Source: Cheiracanthium punctorium
Lineage: Eukaryota; Arthropoda; Arachnida; Araneae; Cheiracanthiidae
Direction: 5' to 3'
DNA: 64,000 bases
Assembly (NCBI GenBank): GCA_038373885.1
Contig: JAWZYV010019444.1
Span: 248,001-312,000, forward strand
A model generated the notes under the pieces. That model ran no database searches, was not told the DNA's origin, and saw nothing but the letters and a program-made list of their open reading frames with translations. Positions 12,449-24,866 of the stretch are shown here, in pieces (position 1 is the first letter of the stretch; the number at the start of each line of letters is the position of its first letter). Position numbers and translations under genes: made by a program.

Positions 12449-15199
12449 GTATCGTCTGAACAAGAAGGACACTGGAGCCACGTCAGATTTTACTTGAATC
12501 AGCTCCCTTTAGCGTTCATAGTTCCACAGCGGTCCAGCCGAGAGAGGCTTTCATCCTCCCAAGCATTGGCTTGGCCAATGCTGCTTCACTTTCGGTGTTC
12601 TTATGAGAATGGAGCTTAGCGACTAAGCCATTGCGGGACAGCAACAAATTGAATCGACCAAAAATGTTTGGTAGGAAGTGAGTGTTCCATTTACTGATAC
12701 AAATATTTGAAAAATTCGTAGAACTACGTCAATACGATGAAATTTAATTGGAATTATTGCATGTGCGCTTGCGAAATTTAACAGCAATTTTTCCTCTTAT
12801 TGACAACGCTAAAAAGATAAAAAAATTAAATTATTTTTCTATACCTGATCCTACTCTTTAATTGGCTTAATTTTCGACGCCGAATGTTCACAGTCGAATG
12901 CATCTTTGAAAATCACGTCAAATATCATCAAGCTTGACGACTTTTCGCAAAATATCGCCGAATTTTGAAATAAAAATGAATTATCAAAACTGAACCCAGC
13001 TAAGTGATATGTACTATATTTGGCGAGAAATCGCCAGACTCTAATATCATAATTGAAAGCATAAAAATTAATAGAACTCGCTTCTTATTAACCAATCTAC
13101 TAGCAGAATACTGCAAACTTTGATTCATTTAACGCGTAGAAATCAGCTTAAAACTAAATTAAATTTTAAAAGAGCAGAAAATTACAAAAACTCATTAGTT
13201 TGTTTGATCTTTGGTAGGAGGCCAAACGCATAAAGTGGCTAGCGCCCGTAATAGACTAATTTAGCTCAATAGCACTTTACATTACAAGTACATTTCGTGA
13301 AATTTTGTTGATATTTAAAATAAAAATATCATATGGCGGTATAAAAAAATTTCATGAGAAAACTTTAAATAAGGTGTAATTTCTTAAAGATTGAATGGAG
13401 TGTTATAAAAATAGTATTCTGATGAATTATTTATAAATGTATATTATTTTCATATTGCTTACATCTTGTTTCTAATATTGGTAAAATTATTAGTTTACGA
13501 TGCTGCTTAATATATTTTAATTCTGCATACATTATTCAAACATTTATCTAAAATTAAGAAATGCTTCAAATGAAAAACCAGTAAATTATTATATAAGACT
13601 AACTTCCATAAGAAGTCGAAAATATATTAAACACTAAAATTAAAGTGTTTACATTTTTGAAATAATTAGCTAAAATTGGTTACAATTTTGGGTATAGCTA
13701 GAAGCACTAAACTGAAATCAGACTATAGAATGATTATTACTTTCTAGCAAATTGATATGCCTGAAAAATTAGGTAGGACTTTTTTAATTTTTGCTTTCAG
13801 AGTAATAGGGGAAAATATTCATTTTAACCTTCAGTTTAATTATTTTAAATAGTTTGGAATAATGGTCTGCATTGTAAGATTAAAGAACGAGAAATCTTAT
13901 TTCTACAAAACCATTCAAAATCATTTTAGTTCTGATTAATTTTCACAGCTTATCTTTTATAGTTTTAAAATTTCAAAGATAATTTTTACTCTACATTTAA
14001 TTTTTCGTTTAAATATAAAATGCAAACACCTCTTCTAGCAATCATTGATAAAAATATGTGAATTGTTTAATCTATATTTTGTAGAGAAAGATATGATTTA
14101 AGAGCTGCATAAAATCGCAGATAAGAACACTCTGAGCATTAGTATTAAGAGATATGAAAATAGAAAGATTCTTTTCTTTTTCAGCTGAAGAAAAAAAAAT
14201 CTCTTTCCACATTGATCAGACCCAAAGAAAGAGAAAAAAAAAGTCAATTCTGTAACTGAACATGAAGCAAAGGCAAAGGGAAAAAAAAAAATCATCCACC
14301 TCAAAAGTTTCTTTGATGGGAATAAATCGTTTGCAAGATTAGGGTTTCATTTTCAGCCTTTGTAGTTGCAGGCAGGCAGGTAAAGCATAAAGAAATCAGA
14401 GTGTTTCGTGGAAAAAGCTCAAATTTCTTTGTGCTAGAGAATCTAGAGACGAGATGGCTGAATGAAGAAAAATATTAACACGCAACTGGAATTAAGGAAT
14501 ACGATAAGAAAATATGCGGAGCTTGTTTTTTTCCCCCCTTTTTATTTAACCAAACGAATATTTTTTCCTTTTATGAAATCTAAATAAGTTTTCGCTAAAA
14601 AAGATTACAGGAGGGAAATAACGGCTAGCAAAAGATTTTAATCTCCATGCCTGCAATTCCTTGAAATGTCTGTTTTTGTTCAAATGCTTGAAACTACTGT
14701 TGTGTGTGCATACGTACCTTCCTAAATGAGTTGATTTGGAATAAAAAAGGAAGCATAATTTCTTTGAAGAAAACAGAAGGCAGTTAGAGAATACAATTAC
14801 ACAGATAGCCCATTGAATTATTTAATTTTTTTTTTTGACAAATCCTCTGTTGCAGTATAGTATGTTTCTATAGCTTTTTGCTTGAAGCAAATAAAAAGCT
14901 ACAAAAAAGCACTGGATAGCTAAAAATTATTTCGAATATTTTCGTATAATACTTCTAATAAATAATTTGAATATGAATGTTAGAAAAGAGCTTAGCGAAT
15001 GATCACTGAAGATGATAATTAAAGCTCACCCTTCCCACAAATCTCGAATAATTTTGAAGACTGCAAATAGAAAAGTTTTTTTTTTTAAATCTGGGTTCAA
15101 AGAACAGTAGGAAGCAGCATTGGTGACAGAAGAGGAGTCTTCTCCGCCGTCGCTTTTCAATTATGAGAACGTTAAACTTAGGTTCAAATTTAAAAATTA
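12449..15199. other. Mostly AT-rich non-coding DNA
   Basis: The start (to 12640) is GC-richer and holds a perfect hairpin, AGCATTGGC-TTG-GCCAATGCT, at 12562-12582. A block near 12655-12715 resembles one at 17225-17290 (AAATGTnTGG, AAGTGAnnGTTC, TTGAAAAAT), probably an old repeat. The remainder shows nothing beyond A/T runs and poly-A blocks. Confidence 0.45.
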
Positions 15200-15303
15200 A
15201 TTGAAAGAAAAAAAAGGTGAGAAAATAACTCATCTCTGATAAAACGCTTCGACATACTTATAGACCCTTTCCCCCACTTAAAACTTTTCTTAATCCGACA
15301 TTG
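15200..15303. mobile_element. Right end of a decayed hAT-like element
   Basis: The block TTTCCCCCACTT, then AAAACTTTTCTTAATCCGAC and ATTG, parallels the block ending at 2737 (CTTCTCCCCATT, then GAAATTTTTCTGCATCCGCC and ACTG). The two look like the same terminus at different stages of decay. No left end was found, so the left boundary is approximate. Confidence 0.35.
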
Positions 15304-15687
15304 AAATACTGATATAAAATGACAAGAAATCGAGGAGGCATAGCTGAAAATCACAAACAAAAGAACCTTAAGTAACAATATACAAATGAAGCGAAGTTTT
15401 GTTAGATTGGCGGAATATAAAACGTGAAAGAAGAGGAAGTAAAGAAAATGGATCGTTTAGAATGAATGCAATCATTAAAAATGGAGTCTCCCTAATAGAT
15501 GGATCAAATTTGTAGCTTTGAGAAGATAACGGCAGCAGGAATTGACAACAAAAGAGTTAGAATGCAACAAACAATGGCATAGAAATATTTAAATTAAAGA
15601 GCATTCTTCACTTAACGAAATTCTGAGTAAGAAATATAAGGAAGGTACAAGAGCAGGGTTGAAAAATCGGCATGTGGACTGCTTTAA

Positions 15688-16045
15688 CCCTTTAACGCGC
15701 AGTGTTCCCGCTCTGGGAACACCACACTCCGACGTCTTGACTGTTGCCAGTCACGAAGAATAGAATTTGATTCCTATAAGAAATAGTTGCGGGTGACATA
15801 GCTTTTACTTTCTAGCACGACATTTCCCGAAAAGAATATTGTCACGATTCTTTTTAACAGCACTGACATCTGCTGGAAAATGGAAGAGTGCGAGAACAGC
15901 TGGATAGATTGCCCAATGCTGAAGAAAAGGGCAGCCGTTGCCATCGCTCAACTTAACTACCAGCAAGAGGGCGGACTATCAAAACGTTCATCGCGTGCCA
16001 CAGATCTAGAGACCCTTTTATGACGACAGCTGTCTGTGCCGCGCC
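15688..16045 (-). mobile_element. TTAA-family element, copy A (partial, reversed)
   Basis: It is preceded by TTAA at 15684-15687 and begins CCCTTTAACGCGCAGTG, then GTTCCCGCTCTGGGAAC. It runs through the unique region (GTTGCGGGTGACATAGC; ACAGCACTGACATCTGCTG), the CCAATGCTGAAGAAAAGGG arm, a version of the YY1-like block and GATCTAGAGACCC. It stops after GACGACAGCTG, without the second terminus. TTAA targets and CCC-starting ends are hallmarks of the piggyBac superfamily, so it is probably a piggyBac-like MITE with no coding capacity. Confidence 0.8.
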
Positions 16046-16075
16046 CTTCCAAGAAGAGGAAATTCTTGGAAGGGC
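16043..16075. repeat. Perfect 13-bp-arm hairpin
   Basis: GCCCTTCCAAGAA and its exact inverse TTCTTGGAAGGGC are separated by 7 bp (GAGGAAA). It lies exactly where element copy A breaks off. It may be a foldback scar at the break or an independent structure. Confidence 0.75.
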
Positions 16076-16684
16076 AGACTTTTTTTAGGGGTAACAAGTC
16101 AACAAGTCGATCGCAAACCCAATTTTGGACGATCGTTCGAGATATCTCAACTTAAAAAAGACCGATTAGACTATATGACAATTAGAACACCCATTTAGGA
16201 TCCTGGGTCATGATAGCTATCGGCTATCGGACATACATCTAATTATGACTCCTTGGCTAGAGACATGTAAACTGTCTTAACATAAATGTTCAAAAAATAT
16301 ACAATAAATGTTGAAATTTTTTCTATATTTCGAATTAGCCCTTTCCGTTGTTGAATTTGCTGTTTTTTCATGCAAAACGCCACCAAGTGGACCCCCCCCC
16401 TTACCTGGCATTAAACTCATTTATTCTTCATGCTAAAAGTGTTTTCCGTCAGAAACAATGCATATCTGGAAGCTAATCAGCTATTCCCGCTGGAAGTTGT
16501 ACAATATGGCTGGTGACACGCTGGTAAAAGAATCAGTAATACGTTTATACGCCTTCAATTTTCAACATTAATGCGCTCGATATGTCTTTTCTTAATAAAT
16601 CTGTGATGCTGAACAACTTTGTAAGTGCCATTTTGTCCGTACCTCCTACCGCTTTTGAGATTAGAAGGCTAACTCCAAATTTAA
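16076..16684. other. Unassigned, moderately GC-richer non-coding DNA
   Basis: This contains short inverted motifs (GCTATCGGCTATCGG), a poly-C run at 16391-16399 and no convincing exon. No repeat boundary was identified. Confidence 0.4.
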
Positions 16685-16700
16685 CCACCAGGTGGCGCTG
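16685..16700 (+). promoter_or_regulatory. Candidate CTCF insulator motif
   Basis: CCACCAGGTGGCGCTG fits the animal CTCF core consensus CCASYAGRKGGCRS at every position of that core. The arthropod CTCF core AGGTGGCGC is conserved with that of vertebrates. The motif sits in a 400-bp GC-richer island. Binding is inferred; no flanking architecture supports it directly. Confidence 0.5.
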
Positions 16701-16800
16701 TAAGCGATTTTCTTGTGCAGTGCATGGCAATTTTACTTACCTAGATCCCACTTTTATGACTATAGCTCTTGCTATTTAGAAATTATAGGAGGGGGGGGGC

Positions 16801-19337
16801 AACGGATTTTAGCGGGCATAGTGTATATCCATTAATCCTTTAAAATTATTTTTGCATCGAGGCATAAAAAATGGATAATCATAAACTTCATAATGCGAAA
16901 AAAATAAATAAATAAAATAAACGTCAAGAAACGTTTCTAACCATTAAGAATAAGCTCTTAGCAAAAATAATATTTTTGTCTTTTATTTAATTTCAATACT
17001 CATTTTAAATACTAATTTTTATGTTGAAATATTTTTTTTCGTAAAACTTTTCAAAATGCATCCCTTTATTTGGAAATAAAATTAAAATTTATCGATAAAG
17101 AGAAAATGAAAAAGCAATCGGAAATTTATGCAGGAAGACAGATTTGAAACAGAGCAATGAATTTTCATAAGAAAAAATTATCTGATTTTGGCTAGCTTAA
17201 GCGCATTTTGTAAGCAGCAAGTCCAACCAGTCAGAAATGTGTGGCGGAAAGTGAACGTTCATTAGCTAAATTGAAATGCTTGAAAAATAACACGAGCGGC
17301 GTCTGAACGACGCCGTTAATACTTGGGGATTTGTTTGAGCATCTTCAATTAAGGAAAATAAACAAACTGCATTTTCTTTTATCGATTGAAATTCTCTGAA
17401 AGGATTACTATGGATTACAAAATAAATTATATTTAAGAGGTTTAATCAACAACTTATTGCAACATCGTGTTTCGATGTAGTACGCGTGCACATGAACTTA
17501 ACAACTCTTGATTAACAAATGAAATATTTTCTTAATTATTCTTATTATTTTGTCTAATTGCATTTTATTCATAGCAACGTAATAAGTTTGCTAAATGGTC
17601 AAAATGTTTGAAAATGTTGTAACTCCCAAATTGAAAGATAGAAGGAGTTTAGTGAAAATTTAAAGCTTATGACTGACTGCTATTACTAGGTACCGGATTA
17701 ATATGCACTCAATTCTGCATTTATCTTGAACTGCAATACAATACGGAGTTAGCACTTAGTTTTCACATTTTTATAAAAGTATATTTGTGGTATTTGCATT
17801 TTAATAGTAGCAATAACAAAGAATTGGATGGGAATTTCACAAAGATTTATGTCAAAAAATGATGAAACACTCATTCATACAGTTGTGCTATTTCTTAAAG
17901 GTTTACCAATAATGGCTACCAATATTTTTCAATATAGGGATAAATTGAAAATGTTCTGAATACACTGTAAATATTTATTCAATATTTATTTCTATTTAAA
18001 TGCTGATTAAGAAGCTACTTTTTCTTTCCCACCCCAGAAAAACACATTAAAATATATAAGAAAACATTGTGAATAATAGATGTCCATTTCGTAAAATTTT
18101 TTACATTAAAACTATAAAAAAAATTCTGTGTTCTATAAGTGAAAAATCTATTTAGATTTCATTATTGAAATTAGTGATTTAGTAAATACACCAATGTAGA
18201 ATTTTAGTAATTTTAAAATTACTTACATAAATTTGACAGATCTACCTTTTTCAGCTTATTTTCGAATTTATAAATTCATTAATTAGGATCTGTTGAATTT
18301 AACAACTTCACAGTACTTAACTGGAGAAACAACACTGACAACTGGAAATATAACATTTACGATTTCTTCAATGGAAATTCATTTCAAATTTTGATAAAAA
18401 ATTATTATTATTATCGCTTTTGTTTTTATCGTTGCCATTCCTTTCCACTCTTTTATCCTGAATGAAAAATGAGTCTTGATATTTCATAAATTAAAAAAAA
18501 AGAAAAATAATTAGAATAAAAAAATGAAATATTCGAGTCTAAAGGGGTAAGCACGATTTTTTTTTTATTTTTTTTTTACAAAATACTACCTAACTAATCA
18601 CATAATACTGAAAAGTTAATCGAATTCAATAAAAACTTTTACATTGAAATTGGCTTATCAAAACTTATTATTATTTTTTTTAACCGATTGCAACTATTTA
18701 ATTTCATAAATACTGATATTTTGAACCAATCGGAATTCTATAAATATATATCGTGAGCCACAAAAAATACTTTTGATGGAATGACACACTTGATTATAGT
18801 ATTAGTCTATTAGATTTAGACTAACCATTAAGAAAAATAAGTATATTTGGTCGCAGTTTTAAGAAACACAGAAAAAAGAGAGCATTAATGTGGTGAAACT
18901 ACAGTAAATAAGCACGCTGATGAGTCATTAAACAACAATGAAAAAGTGGCACAAAAAAATCAATGTAATCGATACCAGCCATGAGTCAGAATTTAGTCTT
19001 ACCAGTCACGCGAATGTTTTTTTTCCCCAAACCAGCTCGTAAATTCTCTTTCCATGCTAACGCAGTTTTTCTAGTCACAAGAGAAGTTAGGTAATATCTC
19101 CCCCCCCCCTCCATCCCGTACGTACAAATAGGTAGCGTTTCAAAACGAATGGTACATTTTGAGACTTCGAGTAAGGCGTAATTACAACATTGCAATAAGA
19201 TTCTAAGATCGTTAACTTAACTAGTCTTCAGTTCCAGAAGTGTAAAGGATCATTTGCAGGGAAGAAACTATTACAGCGTCTGGAGGTCGACTAAAGGATT
19301 AATGGCTTGGTGAAAACCCTTAGATATTCGACCCCGT
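16801..19337. other. AT-rich non-coding DNA
   Basis: Nothing gene-like was seen. A small CGGCGTC-TGAAC-GACGCCG hairpin lies at 17297-17315 in an otherwise AT-rich setting. The block at 17225-17290 has a diverged partner near 12655-12715. A poly-T region lies at 18559-18578 and a poly-C patch near 19099. Confidence 0.45.
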
Positions 19338-19341
19338 TTAA

Positions 19342-19501
19342 CCGTACGAAGCGAGAACCTTTTCCGAACCGAATATACTACCCAAAGCTAATAATGTGCA
19401 GCTGTTGCCATCACCCTATTTAAACACCAGCAAAATGGCGGTGGATCGAAGAGCCAATTGCGTGCCACAAAGCTAAAGAACCTTTTTGACACTGCTGGTG
19501 G
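19342..19501 (+). mobile_element. TTAA-family element, copy H (diverged half copy)
   Basis: A heavily mutated copy of the left half of the family: CAGCTGTTGCCATC, then ACACCAGCAAAATGGCGG, TGGATCGAA, GCGTGCCACAAAGCTA and AACCTTTTTGAC. It is bounded by TTAA on both sides (19338-19341 and 19502-19505). The divergence suggests it is much older than the other copies. The right-hand TTAA may be coincidental. Confidence 0.6.
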
Positions 19502-19505
19502 TTAA

Positions 19506-22449
19506 AATTATTTTTGTTATGTATTTTATCAAGAAAAAAAAAAGGAAACTGTATAAATATATATTTTTAAGTTTATTTTCTCCCCCACTCTTCTCATCAG
19601 CTCTTAACCTATTTTAGATTTTCTACTCATAAGTAATTTTATAAGGAAATTGTTTATTTAGTTAAAAATAAAGCATCCTTATAAGCGATTTCTACGAGAC
19701 TCTAATCCATCCCGTCACAAAAAATGCAAGGTGACTAGAGCTACAGAAAAAGGTTTTTAAAAATTAAATGACTTTTAAAATTTAATTTATTAAAATTTAT
19801 TAATATTTTTAATATTTTATGCAAGAAACAAGAATACTACTTTAAAAGATCAAATTCCTCCGTTTATTTCAACAGTTTTAAATAATAGTTTTGAAATACT
19901 TATTCAGTATAACAGTGATTTCTAAATAACATGAAAGTCTTAAAACACATTATCATTGTAATTTTAATGTTTCACATTTTACTACTGCAATCAATTCATA
20001 AATTTCAATTTAGAGTTTTTACACTTCAGTAATTTTTAAGGGTCTTAAATAGAGATCCTAAAATAGAAAAAAAATATTAAATGTTTCAATAATTTTTGCA
20101 CAGTAGTGCAATTTAATCATATTATCTTATCTTTAAACATATCCTAACTTTCGAAGGATTATATTCCCATTCAATATACACATTTAATTCAGTTACTTTG
20201 CCCCATGGTATTCAATTATACATTTCATTATATAACAGAAGAACTTGAACAAGAAGCTGAAATTTTCCAAATGACGAAAAGATTGAAATACTTTAATGTA
20301 ATTACTTAAGTTCACAATAAGGGTTACTTCCAGAATTTGCATTGTAAATTCAGATGCACGCAACATAATATGTTAATCTTTGCATAATGAATGTTGATAA
20401 AGGATGCAGTGCAGTTTTCTTATTTTAACAAGGTTAAAATCTTATGAAAATTTCCAGAGGATTAGCTATTCAAACAGAATGATAACGAGCGGTGAAACAA
20501 GAACGTTATGATTAAGGAATAGTAACAAAATTACTAGCTGAAAATTTCTTACGTTGATCTCAATTTTAAAATTCAGAAAAAAATAAGCCTATACTGCACC
20601 TTTTTGAATTCTCAACTAATAATTTTGTAGTAACTTTTACTGCAATTTTATTTTTCAAAAAGTTTCTTTCTCACAATTTAATAATGAATTCTAAAAATAG
20701 CTCTTATAATGCAAAAGGGAATTTTTAACTGAAACAAAAGGAACGATACAAAGTAGATTTAAATTTTAATTATTTTTACTTTTTTTTAAAGGATTTTTCT
20801 ACAGTATAAAGAAATCGATATTTATGCTTTTAGTATTTGAAATTGGCTTAGATTTCAAAACGTGCAGAAGACGTATTGTGTTATTAAAAGATGTTTTTTA
20901 TTAAGATGGATTGAAAAAAAAAAAAAACAAAATTCAGAAAATATATGTTTCATAAACGTTTAGAATTTTAGATTTTAATTGAAAGATTTTTACGCCTTAA
21001 AAAGGCGAAAATTTGAAATACACTTAATACATAACTAAATAGTTAAAATAAACTTAAATCAATACATCGATTTATTATAGTCCACTCTTGAAAACCACAT
21101 ATTCATGGCCTTCATATCGACTTATTTACTACAGTTATTAATGTCGACAGAAAACATACACGTAGAACCATAAATTAAAATTTTAAATTCTACTAAATTA
21201 TTCAACCAGACAGTTTTGAATTACTTCCATCCTTTTGAAATGCTTTTTGCTAATGGAAGCTCGTGCATCATCATGCATCTCACCAGGTCCCATGAAGCCA
21301 TATCAATTTCTGCAGATATCACTATGGAATAAGCAATTTAAAAATCATTGTTCCGTTCAAGAACTAAGGTTTCCCCCCTCGAATTTCTGAAAGCGACTTT
21401 TGTGACGTTACTAGGCAACGGTACTCAATTTCGCAGGTGTCGGATTACCGATAAGTAGTTGCAAATATATGAATTCCAGTTGAGAGCGAAATTTAAAATC
21501 GGAACAAACAATTAATTAGGAAGTTGCAGAAAGGAGATTTATTGGCATAACACACAGGGATGAAGAATTGCAGAAATTATAAATCTAGTCACGTTCAAAC
21601 TAAATTCCGAAGAGGGGAGAAAACTTCTAATTTTGCTCAGGTACTGCTTAATTAAGAGCAATCAATATCTAGTTTCCATATCATCTGTAAAGATTTATTT
21701 TTCTTTTAAACATTGGAATACGCAGGCATTTCTCAAAGAATAGTCGATATTTGTTGTAATCGCTGGGCAATTAAAAAATATTTTCCATTACATTTCTTAT
21801 TGTTGTCAAAACAAAAGATGTTAAGGAGAAATTTAAAGCAGATAAATTAAATGGTTCTTGATTATTGTTCTGCGAAGATTTGAAACTAATATAATTAAAG
21901 CACAAATGAAATAAATTTATTTTTGAACTGATTAGCCGTTATAAGTTTTATAATTTGATACTTAAATATTTTTTGACAGGTCTGTTATGTGCAACTTTTT
22001 TCAAATAAAATAATAAAAAAGAATTGGATTTAAAACCTGGTTTTGAGTTTCATTAATCGGAAATTCTTTGATCCAGAAAAAATCAAAAAATCATGACAAT
22101 TCTACTCTTATAAATGCATTTAACTGTAACACTACACGTAAATGAGCAATTTATTCGTTTTTTGGGTAGACATTTTTGTATTCTCATTTAAAATCTAATG
22201 TTTGAAACTACAAATTTTAAAATTAATTTATCATAGTATAAAGCAATTTTTACGCTACAGGATGCGGCGGAAGTTTCTATACAAATGGTAAAAGCGGATT
22301 AAGCTAATTGCGCATTATGTGTATTTGACACACTACCAACCTTCCCAAAAAAACCTCAAACAGAAGTTGGTGTTTAAAATATGAAATAACTATGTAAAAA
22401 AACAAAAAACAGACAACTTATCAGACTGTTAGAGTACCCGTTATGTGTG
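19506..22449. other. AT-rich non-coding DNA
   Basis: No gene was recognised. Near 21400 a GC-richer patch contains TGACGTTA overlapping GTTACTAGGCAAC (21407-21419), which resembles a 13-bp RFX-type X-box. It may be a distal regulatory site. Confidence 0.45.

Positions 22450-22450
<1 letters not shown>

Positions 22451-22480
<30 letters not shown>
22451..22480. repeat. Poly-T tract, 30 bp
   Basis: This is an uninterrupted run of 30 T. It could be the poly-A tail of a minus-strand retroposon, but no element body was recognised beside it. Confidence 0.9.
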
Positions 22481-22486
<6 letters not shown>

Positions 22487-22639
22487 ATTTTAATTATTTC
22501 ACTATGCGTATTTGGTTAGAACGACTGGGATTGTACTACATTGACATGAAAGACAGACATAAAAAAATACAGCTATAGCATCATACAATATTATTTGTAT
22601 ACGTAAAATAAACATTATTTACTATTTTAACCTTTTGTA

Positions 22640-22845
22640 CCATGGCCGAGTGGATAAGACACAAAACATGTGAGCTGAAGGGTGAAAATACAGCGTTCAG
22701 GCCTAACAAGCGGCTATCGATCAAACGGTTCTAAGTTTAGGGCGGTTTTCTCCAGATGTAACGTGAAAACACATTAGATCCATTTAAAATGTCCTCCGCC
22801 TAAGGCACCCCACTCAAAGGCAGATGCCTTTCTTCTAGTCTTGCC
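22640..22845 (+). mobile_element. tRNA-derived SINE, copy 3
   Basis: The A-box-like CATGGCCGAGTGGATAAGAC is the best-preserved tRNA head in the window, matching the Ser/Leu-class start. The B-box region is eroded. The body (AGTTTAGGGCGGTTTTCTCC, AGATGTAACGTGAAAAC) and tail (GGCACCCCACTCAAAGGCAG) follow the family pattern. Confidence 0.8.
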
Positions 22846-22990
22846 ATAAGCACAAAATAAAACAAACAAACATTTAACCATTTGCATGAAGATTTATGAC
22901 TCAACTTGTTGATAATTGTATTGATATAAAAAAATAGAAATATTTTTAGTTTTAAAAAGTGATTTGTAGAAAGTACTTGGAATCGCGAAA
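22846..22990. other. AT-rich non-coding DNA
   Basis: Sequence between the SINE and the terminal block of a decayed element. It shows no distinct features. Confidence 0.4.
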
Positions 22991-22999
22991 ATTTAGTTA

Positions 23000-23173
23000 C
23001 ATTAGAGGCGACTAGACACGGTAAACATAGTAAGCATCGCAACGGGGTTCCATCTTCAAAGGGGCACCATTTCGAACTCAAAAAACTGAGAAAATTTTGA
23101 TCCAGAGCATAAAAGGAAACTGAAAACCTTTCTACGTTTGCAAGGGAGGCCACGTACTCTAAGGCCACCCCTG
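23000..23173. mobile_element. Terminal block of a decayed CAGGGGTGG-type element
   Basis: The block ends in CTAAGGCCACCCCTG, the inverse of CAGGGGTGGCC, a terminus style widespread among hAT-type elements. It is GC-richer than its flanks. The reverse strand reads a loose frame with PFEDGTPLRC that may descend from transposon sequence. No left terminus or target duplication was found. Confidence 0.4.
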
Positions 23174-23181
23174 GGAGTATT

Positions 23182-24740
23182 ATTATAAATAAAAGTTACA
23201 CAATTAGAAAAATTGAAGAAATATTTATTTCATTTTATGAGTGAGAAAAATCTTTAAAAAAAAATTAAGTTCATTTAATAATTAATTTTCAATATAAAAT
23301 TAAGTACATTTACCAAAGACGAAAAATATATATACATGATGCTCATACTTAAAGTTTCCCTATTAAAAGCTGTGTACAGCAAGTCAATACTGTTAAATAC
23401 ACAAAAAAGATCTATTAATAGAAAAAATCCAATTGATACGCGAATTTGCACAGCCTCATTGTATGCAAGTTCACCACACTAACATCCTTTAAAGCAATTC
23501 ATCCAATGCGGATTAAAAGACAGGTTTGCAGTTAACTGTACCTGTAAAACGGTTTTTTTAGTGACACGAATCTTATGGCAGTGAAGTTGGATTTTCGTTT
23601 GAAAACAGCAGAATTTTATGAAGCTAACAAATGTGTCTCATCATTTGAAATGATTTGATATTATAAGTTTGACATTATGAAGAGAAGTTTAACAAATATA
23701 TATTTATTTATGTGAACATCTTTAAAAGAATAAGCATTTTTATGAATTTTTCTAGAGAAAACAACGTAAAACAAATGAGGGCGTTAATTATTATGACAAA
23801 TTGTTCTGAAACTTCAAAAATTCCACAATCATTTAAGATTACAGTGTTTTTAATATAAGGTTTAATTCATACTTTTAATAAATTTTTCTAATAATAGATT
23901 TTGTAGGTATATATGTTTTCAGAAAACAATTTCAAATAAAAAAAGTTAAAAATACGCTTAAGTATGCTTACATTAATTTGATGATTTATGTAATAAAGTT
24001 ACACATTTGAAATAATTATTTATAAATGATACAAGTTGTAGCATTTTTACACTGAGATATCAATTTTTGCATTTCATTAAAGTATTAAACAGTATTTTAT
24101 TTATTCCAAACCACCTTTTCTGTAATGTTTTTTGTAAAAATGCAAACGTTAGACTAAGGGCATTCCTTTTTTCTCTCTGAATATCCCCGCACATTGGATA
24201 TTCCGGTGTTTTGTGGATATTTTTTTTAAAAGATGGATAGTTACCTAGAAAATACATTTTTTAAGTCACTATTGCACTTCAAGCGCGTTGGATATACGTG
24301 TGTACGTATACGTATATACGTGTTTATATGGACATTACATATCCTGTTATCACTGGCTATATTATGAGTTTGCAGATAGTTTATTGTTTTATCTGACTGT
24401 AGACATGAGCACAGTAACATCAGATTTCCAAATGTTCTGTTAAAGACGATTTCTCGTGGTTCCTTAAAAGTCATAAAAAAGACATCTTGCACATTTTAAC
24501 ACCGGATTATACAATGGCTGTATTATTATCCCTCAGGTATTGATATTGAAAAGCCTTAATATAACCTCTATAAAAAAAAGGAACTCTATCCAAAAGCCCA
24601 AAAGGCTTAGAAGCCAACACCCTTTAGTATATCCAAAAAGTGCATACAATTCTTTCTACGAATCGTCTTCAGAATTATTTCAGTCGGCCATTCAACTTCT
24701 TGTGTTCCCAAGCGTCAAAAGAATGAATTCCGACTCTGCA
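23182..24740. other. AT-rich non-coding DNA
   Basis: No convincing gene was seen. A short alternating (TACG/TATA)-type patch lies near 24291-24330. The open frame at 24540-24752 has no splice or start support. Confidence 0.45.
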
Positions 24741-24744
24741 ACTC

Positions 24745-24866
24745 ACTTTTGAAATCAACGTCGTGTGACGTCGCGCTTTGCTGACCAATGAGAACGTCTG
24801 GGTATATAAAAATATGGCGGTACGCACATTAATGGGCCGCACGCGTCACGCGGATGTGAGTAAGGC
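24745..24866 (+). promoter_or_regulatory. CpG-rich promoter candidate (CRE, CCAAT, TATA, donor)
   Basis: In order: TGACGTCGCG at 24767-24776 (CRE-like), CCAAT at 24785-24789, and TATATAAA at 24803-24810. These are followed by ATGGCGG and by many CpGs (CGCACGCGTCACGCGG). Then comes GATGTGAGTAAGG, whose GTGAGTAAG is a strong 5' splice-donor match. The order and spacing are those of a TATA-type promoter with a short first exon. The initiation site would be near 24830-24840. No downstream exon could be named, so the gene is unknown. Confidence 0.45.

Noticed and set aside
22640..22720. Possible functional tRNA gene.
   Set aside because: The A box is good, but the B box is eroded, acceptor and anticodon stems do not pair, and the SINE body follows directly.
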